Assembly (NCBI GenBank): GCA_047971245.1 | Contig: JBKDZN010000281.1 | Span: 1 to 11,131 of the forward strand | Direction: 5' to 3' | From: CADEDH01 sp047971245 | GTDB lineage: Bacteria > Actinomycetota > Acidimicrobiia > Acidimicrobiales > SZUA-35 | DNA length: 11,131 nt | In this document: one piece after another, positions 1-7,506 of the stretch | Position numbering within the stretch: the stretch's first letter is position 1 | Layout: each line of letters starts with the position of its first letter | The notes under the pieces: generated by a model | What the model was told of the DNA's origin: nothing | The model's input: the letters and a program-made list of their open reading frames with translations, nothing else | The model's database searches: none | Made by a program: the position numbers and the translations under genes

Positions 1-2406
1 CCGGCGCCACCGGGCCGACCGGGAGCCGGACTCCCGGGCACCGGCCTCCCGGGGGCTGGTCGTCCGGTGGCCGCCCCGCCGGGCGCCCCGGCCGGGGGTT
101 CGACCCCACCCGAGGCGGCCGGCCGGACCTGCCAGGAGCCGGGGTGCGGGGGCACCGTCACCGCGGACGGCTACTGCGACACCTGCGGCATGGCCGCCGA
201 ACCCACCTCGGGGTCGGTCCGGCGTGTCGCCGATCCCGGGATCGACCCCCACATCTCGTCGCCGACGATCGCGCCGCCGACCTCACCGTCGACCCAGTCC
301 CGCCGGCGGGCCGGCGCTCCGATCGGGAGTCGCCGGACCGGTAGCACCGGCCCCGGTTCGTCCCGACGCACCGGCCTCGGGGCGGGTCTGGTGTCCATCA
401 CCATCACCCCACCCGGGGACCCGGCCGAAGTGGTCATGTCCGAGGAGGCGGTCAAGAAGGTGCTCGGGGTGGTCCCCGAGCAGGAGCGCACGTGCAGTGT
501 GTGCGGTCGCCCCGTCGGCCGCGGCCAGGACGGGCGGGCCGGCCGGGTGAAGGGGTTCTGTGGCGGGTGCCGAACCCAGTTCGATTTCGTCACCAACGAG
601 CCGGGTCTTCGCCGCGGCGAAGTGGTGGCCGGTCAGTACGAGATCCTCGGCCCGATGGCCCACGGGGGAATGGGTTGGATCTATCTCGGCCGTGACCGGG
701 CGGTGTCGAACCGCTGGGTGGTGCTGAAGGGCCTGCTCAACGAGGCCGACGGTGACGCGGTGCTCGCCGCGGTGGCCGAACGCCAGTTCCTGGCCGAGAT
801 CGAGCACGCCAACATCGTCAACATCTACAACTTCGTGACCCACCGGGGCTCCGGCTACATCGTGATGGAGATGGTCGGCGGGGAGTCGTTGAACGCCAAA
901 CTGAAACGGCGCCGGAACGACAACGGCGGGACTCCCGACCCCCTGCCCCCCACCGAGGCGATCGCCTATGTGCTCGGGGTGCTGCCCGCGTTCGGGTACC
1001 TGCACGATCGGGGCCTGGTCTACAACGACCTGAAACCGGCGAACGTCATGGCTGTCGGCGACGACGTCAAGCTGATCGACGTCGGTGCGGTGATGCGCAT
1101 CGAGGATCAGCAGGCCGCCATCTTCGGCACCCAGGGGTTCCAGGCCCCCGAGGTGGCCGAGCACGGACCGTCCATCCCGTCCGACCTCTACACCGTCGGC
1201 CGGACCTTGGCCATCCTGATGTTGGACTTCGTGTTCCACGACGGCGCCTACCTCCACGCCCTCCCGGGCCGGGACACCCAACCGCTGCTCATCCAGTGGG
1301 AATCGCTCCACCGGTTCCTGCTGCGGGCGTGCGCCGTCGACCCCGACGACCGGTTCCAGTCGGCGGCCGAGATGGCCGACCAGCTCACCGGCGTCCTGAG
1401 GGAGATCGTGGCGGTCTCGGAGGGCCGCCCCCGTCCGGCCACCTCCGCCCTGTTCGAGGCCGACCAGCTGGTCAACCTGTTGAAGCTGCCCGGCTACGAC
1501 GTCGGTCAGGCCGACTGGCGTGTCCTGCCCAGCTCCCGGATCGACGAGACCGATCCGGCCGCCACCTTCCTGCTCGGGTTGCCGGTGGGCGAGCCCACCC
1601 GGGCCCTGGAACTGTTGGCCGAGGGCCTGCGGACCCAGCAGGTGGAGGACTCCCCCGAGGTCGACCTCCACCAGGCCCGGGAACTGGTCGAATCGGGTGC
1701 CGATCCGGAGCCGGCCCTGGCCCGGGTGGAGGCGCGCGATCCATGGGACTGGCGGATCCAGTGGTACCGGGCGATCCGGCTGTTGCACGAGGGTCGCTTC
1801 GTCGAGGCCGCCGACCGGTTCGGGCAGGTGTGGACGGATCTGCCCGGTGAGCCCGCCCCCAAGCTGGCCGTCGCCCTGGCGGCCGAGCTGGCCGGTGACT
1901 ACGCCCGGGCGGCCGGCATCTACGATCTCGTGATCTCCACCGACACCGCCCATGTCTCAGCCGCCTTCGGTCTGGCCCGCTGCCGGATGCGGATGGGCGA
2001 CCGCCCCGGCGTGATCGAGGCGCTCGATCGGGTTCCCCCCAGCTCTGCCGCCCACCACGCCGCCCAGGTGGCCACGGCCCGGTCACTGGCGTCCGGAGGG
2101 GGTTCGGGTGAGCCCACCGCGGCCGAGCTGTCGGCCGCGGCCGCCACCATCGAACGGCTCCAGCTCGACCCCCGGCAACGCACGGTGCTGGCGGCCGACG
2201 TCATGGAACGGGCCCTCGTCGGGCTCCGGTCCGGCCGCCTGGCGGCCGGATCCGAGCAGCTGCTGGGTCGTCGCCTCGACGAGCGCGACCTGTGCCGGGG
2301 TATCGAGGAGGCGTACCGCATCCAGGCCCGGTTGAGCACCGACCCGGCCCAACGGGTGCAACTCGTCGATGCCGCCAACCAGGTGCGGCCGAGGAGTCTG
2401 CTGTGA
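1..2406 (+). CDS. pknG: PknG-type serine/threonine protein kinase with N-terminal zinc ribbons and C-terminal TPR domain (5' end may lie outside the window)
   Basis: Soluble Ser/Thr kinase of the PknG family, which in mycobacteria and corynebacteria controls glutamate and 2-oxoglutarate metabolism by phosphorylating small FHA proteins. The frame is open to base 1; the first in-window start is GTG at 67 (779 residues; M. tuberculosis PknG is 750), and residues below count from it. A ribbon (C22, C27, C37, C40) is followed by a Pro/Ser/Arg-rich, probably disordered stretch, then a rubredoxin-like module (C143, C146, C165, C168). The kinase domain is about 191-450: Gly loop HGGMG 199-203, Lys221, YNDLKPANVM with catalytic Asp321, DVG 338-340 and APE 360-362. 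The missing Arg before Asp321 and the wording around it are hallmarks of PknG. Residues 470-779 form a TPR-like helical region (WYRA, AAELAGDY, AAFGLAR) matching the PknG C-terminus, ending in NQVRPRS. It overlaps the phosphatase gene by 4 bases. The family is nearly certain; the true start is not. Confidence 0.93.
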   Translation, partial: PAPPGRPGAGLPGTGLPGAGRPVAAPPGAPAGGSTPPEAAGRTCQEPGCGGTVTADGYCDTCGMAAEPTSGSVRRVADPGIDPHISSPTIAPPTSPSTQSRRRAGAPIGSRRTGSTGPGSSRRTGLGAGLVSITITPPGDPAEVVMSEEAVKKVLGVVPEQERTCSVCGRPVGRGQDGRAGRVKGFCGGCRTQFDFVTNEPGLRRGEVVAGQYEILGPMAHGGMGWIYLGRDRAVSNRWVVLKGLLNEADGDAVLAAVAERQFLAEIEHANIVNIYNFVTHRGSGYIVMEMVGGESLNAKLKRRRNDNGGTPDPLPPTEAIAYVLGVLPAFGYLHDRGLVYNDLKPANVMAVGDDVKLIDVGAVMRIEDQQAAIFGTQGFQAPEVAEHGPSIPSDLYTVGRTLAILMLDFVFHDGAYLHALPGRDTQPLLIQWESLHRFLLRACAVDPDDRFQSAAEMADQLTGVLREIVAVSEGRPRPATSALFEADQLVNLLKLPGYDVGQADWRVLPSSRIDETDPAATFLLGLPVGEPTRALELLAEGLRTQQVEDSPEVDLHQARELVESGADPEPALARVEARDPWDWRIQWYRAIRLLHEGRFVEAADRFGQVWTDLPGEPAPKLAVALAAELAGDYARAAGIYDLVISTDTAHVSAAFGLARCRMRMGDRPGVIEALDRVPPSSAAHHAAQVATARSLASGGGSGEPTAAELSAAAATIERLQLDPRQRTVLAADVMERALVGLRSGRLAAGSEQLLGRRLDERDLCRGIEEAYRIQARLSTDPAQRVQLVDAANQVRPRSLL

Positions 2407-3464
2407 CCGCCTGCCCGCGTTGCGGCGAGCGGTCCCCAGGTGGGACGAGCTGGTGCGAGGCGTGCGGCGCCGATCTGTCCCAGCCGGGGTCGGCGTCGGC
2501 CGCCGACGAGCCACCACAACCGGGTTCGCAGACCACCCCCGACTGCCCGGTGTGCGGTTCGGTCGGCCGGACCGAGGACGGTGCCTGCGACAACTGCGGT
2601 CGTCCGGATCCCGACGCCCGCAACCGGGTCGAGGCGGTCGACGGTCCGGTGGCTGCCGTGTCCGACCGGGGTCGGCGGCACCCCCACAACGAGGACGCGT
2701 TCGCGGTGGGGACGGTCGACGGGGTGGCCGTGCTCGTCGTCTGTGACGGTGTGTCGTCCACGCCCGGATCGGCCACCGCGTCCCAGGGCGCGGCCAACGC
2801 GGCCCGCGATCGCCTCGTAGCCCTGTTGCGGGGTGATGCCCCGCCCCCGGATGACGATCCCGTCGACCCTGGTGCCAGACAACCGGGGCCGGCGGGCGTC
2901 GCCGGGCCGGCGGCCGATCTCGACCCGGTGGCCTCCATCGCCGACGCGGTGGCGGTGGCGCAGGGCGTCGCCGCCGACACCGTCGCCTCGGCCGAGGACA
3001 TCCGGACCGCCCGCTACGGTTTCGACGGCCCGCCGTCATCGACCCTGGTCGCCGCGGTGGTGGATCCGACCCGGGCCGCGCCGGGGACCTCGGCCCGGAT
3101 CACCGTGGGTTGGGTCGGCGACAGCCGGGTGTACTGGGTGAGCGACACCGACACCATGCTGCTGACCGTCGACCACGAGATCGGGGGAAGTCTCAGCCGC
3201 TGGCTGGGGGCCGACAGTATTGATCCGCTGCCCGACGTCGCCGAGATCGATGTGGTGGGTCCCGGCCTCGTCATCGCCTGTTCGGATGGGTTGTGGCGCT
3301 ACGCCGACGGGGCGCACGACATGGCCCAACTGGTCCGCAACGGGACCGGCGCCGGGGAATTGGATCTGGCCCGTTCGATGGTCGACCACGCCAATGCCGG
3401 TGGCGGCCATGACAACATCACCGTGGCGCTCATGCCCATTCCGGGTCCGCAGGGTGCACAATGA
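2403..3464 (+). CDS. PP2C-family protein phosphatase with two N-terminal zinc ribbons
   Basis: Metal-dependent (Mn/Mg) PPM/PP2C Ser/Thr phosphatase, the probable opposing enzyme of the PknG-type kinase. I chose GTG at 2403, which overlaps the kinase TGA as GTGA and gives 353 residues starting MTACPRCG; a longer in-frame start at 2292 would run inside the kinase gene. Two CxxC...CxxC ribbons come first (C4/C7 with C18/C21, and C48/C51 with C62/C65). The phosphatase domain is about 84-348. Metal-binding acidic residues are all present: SDRG near 87-90, NED 96-98, CDGVS with Asp115, GDSRVY with Asp240, CSDGLW with Asp295 and HDN with Asp337. A Pro/Asp/Gly-rich insertion of about 30 residues lies near 142-172. 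No signal peptide or membrane segment is seen. The family is certain; pairing with the kinase is inferred from the overlap. Confidence 0.93.
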   Translation: MTACPRCGERSPGGTSWCEACGADLSQPGSASAADEPPQPGSQTTPDCPVCGSVGRTEDGACDNCGRPDPDARNRVEAVDGPVAAVSDRGRRHPHNEDAFAVGTVDGVAVLVVCDGVSSTPGSATASQGAANAARDRLVALLRGDAPPPDDDPVDPGARQPGPAGVAGPAADLDPVASIADAVAVAQGVAADTVASAEDIRTARYGFDGPPSSTLVAAVVDPTRAAPGTSARITVGWVGDSRVYWVSDTDTMLLTVDHEIGGSLSRWLGADSIDPLPDVAEIDVVGPGLVIACSDGLWRYADGAHDMAQLVRNGTGAGELDLARSMVDHANAGGGHDNITVALMPIPGPQGAQ

Positions 3465-3520
3465 TGCGGGGCGATGATCGAGATCACCATCGGTCAAGGC
3501 AAGGTGGCGTAGGTCACGCA

Positions 3521-3549
3521 TTGGACGAAGTCATCCATGAGCATACGAT
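3521..3549 (+). promoter_or_regulatory. Candidate sigma-70-type promoter for the VWA-FHA pair
   Basis: TTGGAC at 3521-3526 and TACGAT at 3544-3549 are separated by exactly 17 bases, close to the housekeeping consensus and in a locally AT-richer stretch. Transcription would begin near 3556, leaving a leader of about 75 bases before the TTG start at 3634. This would let the VWA and FHA genes be expressed separately from the kinase and phosphatase. It is predicted by eye only. Confidence 0.55.
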
Positions 3550-3550
3550 T

Positions 3551-3564
3551 TCCCCTGGTGGGGA
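3551..3564 (+). repeat. Small perfect inverted repeat over the predicted transcription start
   Basis: TCCCC at 3551-3555 and GGGGA at 3560-3564 form a perfect 5-bp dyad around TGGT, 2 bases after the predicted -10 box. It could be an operator half-site pair or a 5'-end stabilising hairpin. At this length chance cannot be excluded. Confidence 0.3.
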
Positions 3565-3633
3565 CAGTAGCGTGCTCCAGCAGCCTTTGTCTCGGGTCGA
3601 TGATCAGACGGACGCCATACGAGGGGATCGAAG

Positions 3634-4917
3634 TTGAGCGAGTTCCGTGCCGAAGTGTTTCAGAATGAATATTTGCCTGCCGGGGCGGACACTGTCGACG
3701 CCATTGTCACCGTGGCCGCTGACGGGACCCGGGCGGCCGGGCCGGGATCGCCGTCTCACGAGTTCGTCGAACTGATTCTGCTCGACACCTCGGGTTCGAT
3801 GTCCGAGGAGCGTGGCCGCAAGATGCAGGGTGCGATCGAGGCCACTCAGGCCGCCATATCGACCATAGGCGATGGTGTCTATTTCGCGGTGGTCGGCGGT
3901 AATAGCGGTGCCTACATGATCTATCCCCGCGAGGGCCTCGCGGTTGCCGACGATCGAACCCGGGGGGAGGCCCGCGACCGGGTCGGGCGGATGGAGGCCT
4001 CGGGTGGTACCGCCATGGGCACCTGGCTCCAGGCCGGTGCCTACCTGGCCGGGCTGCAGCCGGGCGCGACCGCCCACGCCATCCTGCTCACCGACGGGAA
4101 GAACCAGCACGAGGAGCAGTGGGTGCTCGATCAGGCCATCGCCGCCTGTGTCGGCCGGTTCCAGTGCGACGCCCGTGGTGTCGGCGCCGACTGGGACGTG
4201 GCCGAGCTGCGTCGGGTGGCCTCCGGGCTGCTGGGCACGGCCGATATCATCCCCAATCCGGAGGACATGGCGGCCGAGTTCACCAGCCTGACCGAGGCCG
4301 CGCTGGGGCGCGACTCAGGGTCGGTGGCCCTGCGGTTGTGGACCCCGAAGGGCTCCGAGATCGAGTTCGTGAAGCAGGTGGCGCCGTCGCTGGAGGATCT
4401 CACCGCCGCCGCGGTCCAGGTCGACGATCTCACCAAGGACTTCGCCCTCGGGGCGTGGTCGGCGGCCGAGGAGCGGGATTACCACGTGAAGGTCCGTATC
4501 CCCGTGGGCGACGTGGGCGACGAGCGTCTCGCCGCCCGGGTCGCCCTGGTGGTCGACGACACCCCGGCCGCGCCCGCCCTGGTGCGGGCGGTGTGGACCG
4601 ACGACGAGGCGTTGTCGACCCGGATCAACCGGGAGGTCGCCCACTACACCGGCCAGGCGGAGCTGGCCGACGTGATCGCCGAGGGGTTGGCGGCCCGCGA
4701 GGGCGGCGACGAGGTCCTGGCCACCATGAAGCTGGGGCGGGCGGTCCAGATCGCTCACGCGGCGGGTAACGACGCCACCGTCCGGTTGTTGCAGAATGTG
4801 GTCACTGTGGACGACGCCGATGCCGGTACCGTGCGCCTGCGCCGGGATGTGGCGAAGACCGACGAGATGATGCTCGATGTGCGATCCACCCGCACGGTCC
4901 GGGTGTCGAAGAACTGA
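3634..4917 (+). CDS. VWA-domain protein with complete MIDAS metal site
   Basis: Cytosolic von Willebrand factor A protein of 427 residues. I chose TTG at 3634, preceded by GAGGGG at 3621-3626 with a 7-base spacer; the protein starts MSEFRAEV. The VWA fold is about 45-225 with an intact metal-ion-dependent adhesion site: DTSGS (Asp51, Ser53, Ser55), Thr126 in GGTAMG and Asp154 in LLTDGKN. A beta-rich region (about 228-330) and a helical C-terminus ending in a DVRSTRTVRVSK tail follow. VWA proteins bind protein partners through a divalent metal; beside a kinase, phosphatase and FHA protein it is probably a scaffold or substrate. It sits 10 bases before the FHA gene and 169 after the phosphatase. 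Codons near the start are unusually AT-rich for the window (bases 3661-3676), which may keep the start unstructured. The Ter-system VWA protein TerY is an analogue in context only. Domain certain, role inferred. Confidence 0.92.
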   Translation: MSEFRAEVFQNEYLPAGADTVDAIVTVAADGTRAAGPGSPSHEFVELILLDTSGSMSEERGRKMQGAIEATQAAISTIGDGVYFAVVGGNSGAYMIYPREGLAVADDRTRGEARDRVGRMEASGGTAMGTWLQAGAYLAGLQPGATAHAILLTDGKNQHEEQWVLDQAIAACVGRFQCDARGVGADWDVAELRRVASGLLGTADIIPNPEDMAAEFTSLTEAALGRDSGSVALRLWTPKGSEIEFVKQVAPSLEDLTAAAVQVDDLTKDFALGAWSAAEERDYHVKVRIPVGDVGDERLAARVALVVDDTPAAPALVRAVWTDDEALSTRINREVAHYTGQAELADVIAEGLAAREGGDEVLATMKLGRAVQIAHAAGNDATVRLLQNVVTVDDADAGTVRLRRDVAKTDEMMLDVRSTRTVRVSKN

Positions 4918-4927
4918 GGTGGTCACG

Positions 4928-5524
4928 GTGGGTGCGGAAACTGGCGAGGTCGGGGCCGACGGACGGGGAGTGGCGGTGACCGAGACGACATGCGGCAATT
5001 GCGGGACCGTCCACGATCCGGACGACATCTTCTGCGAGAGCTGCGGGTACGACTTCATCACCGGCTCGATGCCGGGCCCGGCGGAGCTCGACGAGGCTTT
5101 CGAGCCGGGCGAGGTGCGTCACCTGCAAATGGAGGTGGCGGTCGACCGGGACTACTTCGAGACGGTCGTGGCCGAGGGTGAGCTCGCCTTCCCCGACCCG
5201 ACGCCCGAGCCCCAGGTGCTCGACCTGACCGGTGATGAGATCCATATCGGCCGGACCAGCGCCAGCCGGGCCATCCACCCGGATCTCGACGTGGCCGACC
5301 TCACCGGGGACCCGGCGGTGTCGAGCCGGCACGCCGTCCTGCGGTACGCCCCGTCCGGTTCCCTCACGGTGGCCGACGTCGGCTCGACCAACGGTACCTA
5401 TGTCGGCACGGTCGACTCCGAGGCGATTGCCGTCGGCCGTCCGGTTGCCGTCACCACCGGCACCCCCATCTACCTGGGGGCGTGGACCCGATTGACGGTG
5501 GTGGACGGCGAGGCCCCCTCCTGA
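4928..5524 (+). CDS. FHA-domain protein with N-terminal zinc ribbon
   Basis: Forkhead-associated protein that should bind phosphothreonine peptides, making it the reader of the local kinase. I chose GTG at 4928 (198 residues) because GAGGTGG at 4916-4922 lies 5 bases upstream; GTG at 4976, with GGGGAG 5 bases before it, is a real alternative giving 182 residues that begin MTETTCGNCG. A ribbon (C22, C25, C36, C39) is followed by a linker of about 55 residues and the FHA domain (about 100-185). The phosphopeptide-binding residues are present: GR 108-109, SSRH 132-135 and GSTNGTY from 152. PknG-family kinases act on FHA proteins (GarA, OdhI), so this one is a plausible substrate as well as reader, but the ETTSVF phosphorylation motif of GarA is absent. 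It follows the VWA stop by 10 bases and is probably cotranscribed with it. Confidence 0.9.
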   Translation: MGAETGEVGADGRGVAVTETTCGNCGTVHDPDDIFCESCGYDFITGSMPGPAELDEAFEPGEVRHLQMEVAVDRDYFETVVAEGELAFPDPTPEPQVLDLTGDEIHIGRTSASRAIHPDLDVADLTGDPAVSSRHAVLRYAPSGSLTVADVGSTNGTYVGTVDSEAIAVGRPVAVTTGTPIYLGAWTRLTVVDGEAPS

Positions 5525-5562
5525 GTCACCGCCCCGCCCTCCGGAACCCGACCTGTCATGGT

Positions 5563-5577
5563 GGCCGCGGCGCGGCC
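5563..5577 (+). repeat. GC-rich inverted repeat between the FHA and ABC-F genes
   Basis: GGCCGC at 5563-5568 and GCGGCC at 5572-5577 are perfectly complementary around a 3-base loop, in the 79-base gap after the FHA stop. It might attenuate or end transcription of the signalling block, but there is no following T run and the local sequence is almost all G and C, so chance is a fair explanation. Confidence 0.25.
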
Positions 5578-5603
5578 GCGCTCGGTGCCGCCGGGGGGCG
5601 TTG

Positions 5604-7409
5604 ATGGCCATACCGTTGGTGGGCGCGGAGGCCCTGCACCTGGAGTATCCGACCCGGCTGGTGTTCGACTCGGTGACCGTCGGGATCGAGGAGGGCGATC
5701 GGATCGGGATCGTCGGCCGGAACGGCGACGGCAAATCGAGCCTGTTGGGCATGCTCAGCGGGCGGATCCAGCCCCAGGCCGGCCGGGTGACCCGCCGGGG
5801 CGGGGTGCGCTTCGGTGTCCTGCCCCAGGCCGATGACCTCGACCCGGACGTCACGGCCGGACACTCGATCGTGGGGGACCGTCCCGACCACGAAGGGGCG
5901 GGTGACGCCCGGGTCCGGGACGTGATCGGGGGTCTCGTGGCCGACGTGCCCTGGGACGCCCCGGTGGGGACGTTGAGCGGAGGTCAGCGCCGTCGGGTGG
6001 CGCTGGCGGCGCTCCTGATCGGCGAGTGGGTCGTGATCGCGCTCGACGAGCCGACGAACCACCTCGACGTCGAGGGCATCGCCTGGCTGGCCGATCATGT
6101 GCGGGGCCGCTGGGCCAGGAACTCCGGTGGGCTGCTGGTCGTCACCCACGACCGCTGGTTCCTGGACGAGGTCTGCACCGAGACCTGGGAGGTTCACGAC
6201 GGGATCGTGGAACCCTTCGAGGGCGGGTACGCCGCCTATGTGCTCCAGCGGGTCGAACGGGATCGGATCAACGCTGCCACCGAGGCCAAACGGCAGAACC
6301 TCATGAGGAAGGAACTGGCCTGGTTGCGCCGTGGCGCCCCGGCGCGCACCCGCAAGCCGAAGTTCCGCATCGAGGCCGCCAACCAACTCATCGCCGATGT
6401 GCCCCCGGTGCGCAATCCGCTCGAACTACAACGGCTGGCGGTGGCGCGCCTCGGCAAGGAGGTGGTCGACCTCGAGGCAGCCGGGGTGCGGTATGGCGAT
6501 CAGGACGTGCTCCGTGAGGTGACCTGGCGGATCGCCCCCGGGGAACGGACCGGCATCGTCGGCGCCAACGGGACCGGCAAGTCCACCCTGCTCGGTCTGA
6601 TCACCGGCACGGTGGCACCGACCTCCGGGCGGGTGAAGCGGGGCAAGACCGTCCGGCCGGGCCTGCTCGACCAGCAGTTCTCCCAGCTCGCCGAGATCGG
6701 TGACGACCGGGTGCGGGAGGTCCTGGCCCGGACCCGGACCACCTTCACCGTCGACGGCCGGGATCTGACCCCGACCCAGCTGTTGGAGCGCCTGGGTTTC
6801 GCCCGCGAACATCTGTCGTCGCCCGTTCACGAACTGTCCGGGGGGCAGAAGCGACGGCTGCAACTCCTGCTCCTGCTGCTCGACGAACCCAACCTGATCG
6901 CCCTCGACGAGCCGACCAACGACGTCGACGCCGACATGCTGGCCGCCATGGAGGACCTGCTGGACTCGTGGCCGGGAACCCTGATCGTGGTGTCACACGA
7001 CCGCTACCTGCTCGAACGGGTCACCGACCAGCAGTACGCCGTCCTGGACGGGCGGCTCCGTCACCTCCCGCGCGGGGTGGACGAGTACCTGGAGCTGCGG
7101 CGGGGACGGCCGGCGTCCCGGACCCCGATGCCGGGGACCGCCGGGGCGGCGGGCCCCGACCCGACCCCGGGAGGCCTCTCCAGCGCGGAACACCGGGCCG
7201 CTCGCAAGGAGGTGGCGTCGATCGAACGGCGCCTCGACCGGCTGGGCGCCGAGGTGCAGGACCTCCATCAACGCATGGCCGACCACGACCAGAGCGACTA
7301 CGCCGGCCTGCAGCAGCTCGCCGATCAGCTTCGGGCCATCGAGGACGAGACGGCCGAACGGGAAGAACGCTGGATGGAGCTGGCGGAGCTGATCGACCCG
7401 CACAGCTGA
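5604..7409 (+). CDS. ABC-F family ATPase, Uup type
   Basis: Duplicated ATPase of the ABC-F family, which has no membrane domain and acts on the translating ribosome. The start is ATG 5604 (601 residues), 5 bases after GGGGGG; a TTG directly before it would add one residue. Cassette 1: Walker A 38-46 (GRNGDGKSS), LSGGQ 124-128, Walker B with Glu149 in LDEPTNHLD. The helical linker (about 205-290) contains the KELAWLRRG and KFRIEAA wording typical of Uup. Cassette 2: Walker A 320-328 (GANGTGKST), LSGGQ 411-415, Glu436 in LDEPTND. A charged coiled coil (about 530-601), preceded by a Pro/Gly-rich linker, matches the Uup C-terminal domain. Walker A 1 has Asp before the last Gly and Ser in place of Thr at the end, with the key Lys44 kept. 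It lies 79 bases after the FHA gene with no clear promoter, so read-through is possible, but a functional link is not implied. Confidence 0.93.
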   Translation: MAIPLVGAEALHLEYPTRLVFDSVTVGIEEGDRIGIVGRNGDGKSSLLGMLSGRIQPQAGRVTRRGGVRFGVLPQADDLDPDVTAGHSIVGDRPDHEGAGDARVRDVIGGLVADVPWDAPVGTLSGGQRRRVALAALLIGEWVVIALDEPTNHLDVEGIAWLADHVRGRWARNSGGLLVVTHDRWFLDEVCTETWEVHDGIVEPFEGGYAAYVLQRVERDRINAATEAKRQNLMRKELAWLRRGAPARTRKPKFRIEAANQLIADVPPVRNPLELQRLAVARLGKEVVDLEAAGVRYGDQDVLREVTWRIAPGERTGIVGANGTGKSTLLGLITGTVAPTSGRVKRGKTVRPGLLDQQFSQLAEIGDDRVREVLARTRTTFTVDGRDLTPTQLLERLGFAREHLSSPVHELSGGQKRRLQLLLLLLDEPNLIALDEPTNDVDADMLAAMEDLLDSWPGTLIVVSHDRYLLERVTDQQYAVLDGRLRHLPRGVDEYLELRRGRPASRTPMPGTAGAAGPDPTPGGLSSAEHRAARKEVASIERRLDRLGAEVQDLHQRMADHDQSDYAGLQQLADQLRAIEDETAEREERWMELAELIDPHS

Positions 7410-7474
7410 TCCCGCAGCGGCCGTTCCCGCGTCGGCCTGCCGTGGCCAGGAGCTGCGGACGGGGGCCGGGGAGA

Positions 7475-7506
7475 TGGCCGGTGACGAACGGGGTCGACAC
7501 CGGCCA
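7475..7506. terminator. Candidate hairpin terminator between convergent genes
   Basis: TGGCCGGTG at 7475-7483 and CACCGGCCA at 7498-7506 are a perfect 9-bp inverted repeat with a 14-base loop, lying between the ABC-F stop (7409) and the SDR stop (7542). Its position suggests transcription end for either or both strands. There is no T run, which is common for actinobacterial terminators but weakens the call. Confidence 0.4.

Noticed and set aside
283..1953. Long open frame on the minus strand (556 codons) opposite the kinase gene
   Set aside because: It is antisense to an unmistakable PknG coding sequence; its protein is Gly/Gln/His/Asp-rich with no domain. Long mirror frames are expected in GC-rich coding DNA.
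3797..3812. A 16-base exact match between the VWA metal-site codons and the minus-strand reading of the left arm of the 15-bp inverted repeat at 8594-8608, running on a little past it
   Set aside because: Both simply spell the common codons for Met-Ser-Glu-Glu in GC-rich usage; flanks do not match, so shared origin is not supported.
4928..5524. Naming the FHA protein GarA or OdhI
   Set aside because: It has a zinc ribbon where those proteins carry the ETTSVF motif, and its neighbours differ; only the FHA fold is shared.
1..5524. Ter tellurite-resistance operon or type VI secretion regulatory set
   Set aside because: No TerC/TerD/TerZ-like gene and no secretion component is visible. Only the kinase/PP2C/VWA/FHA theme is shared.
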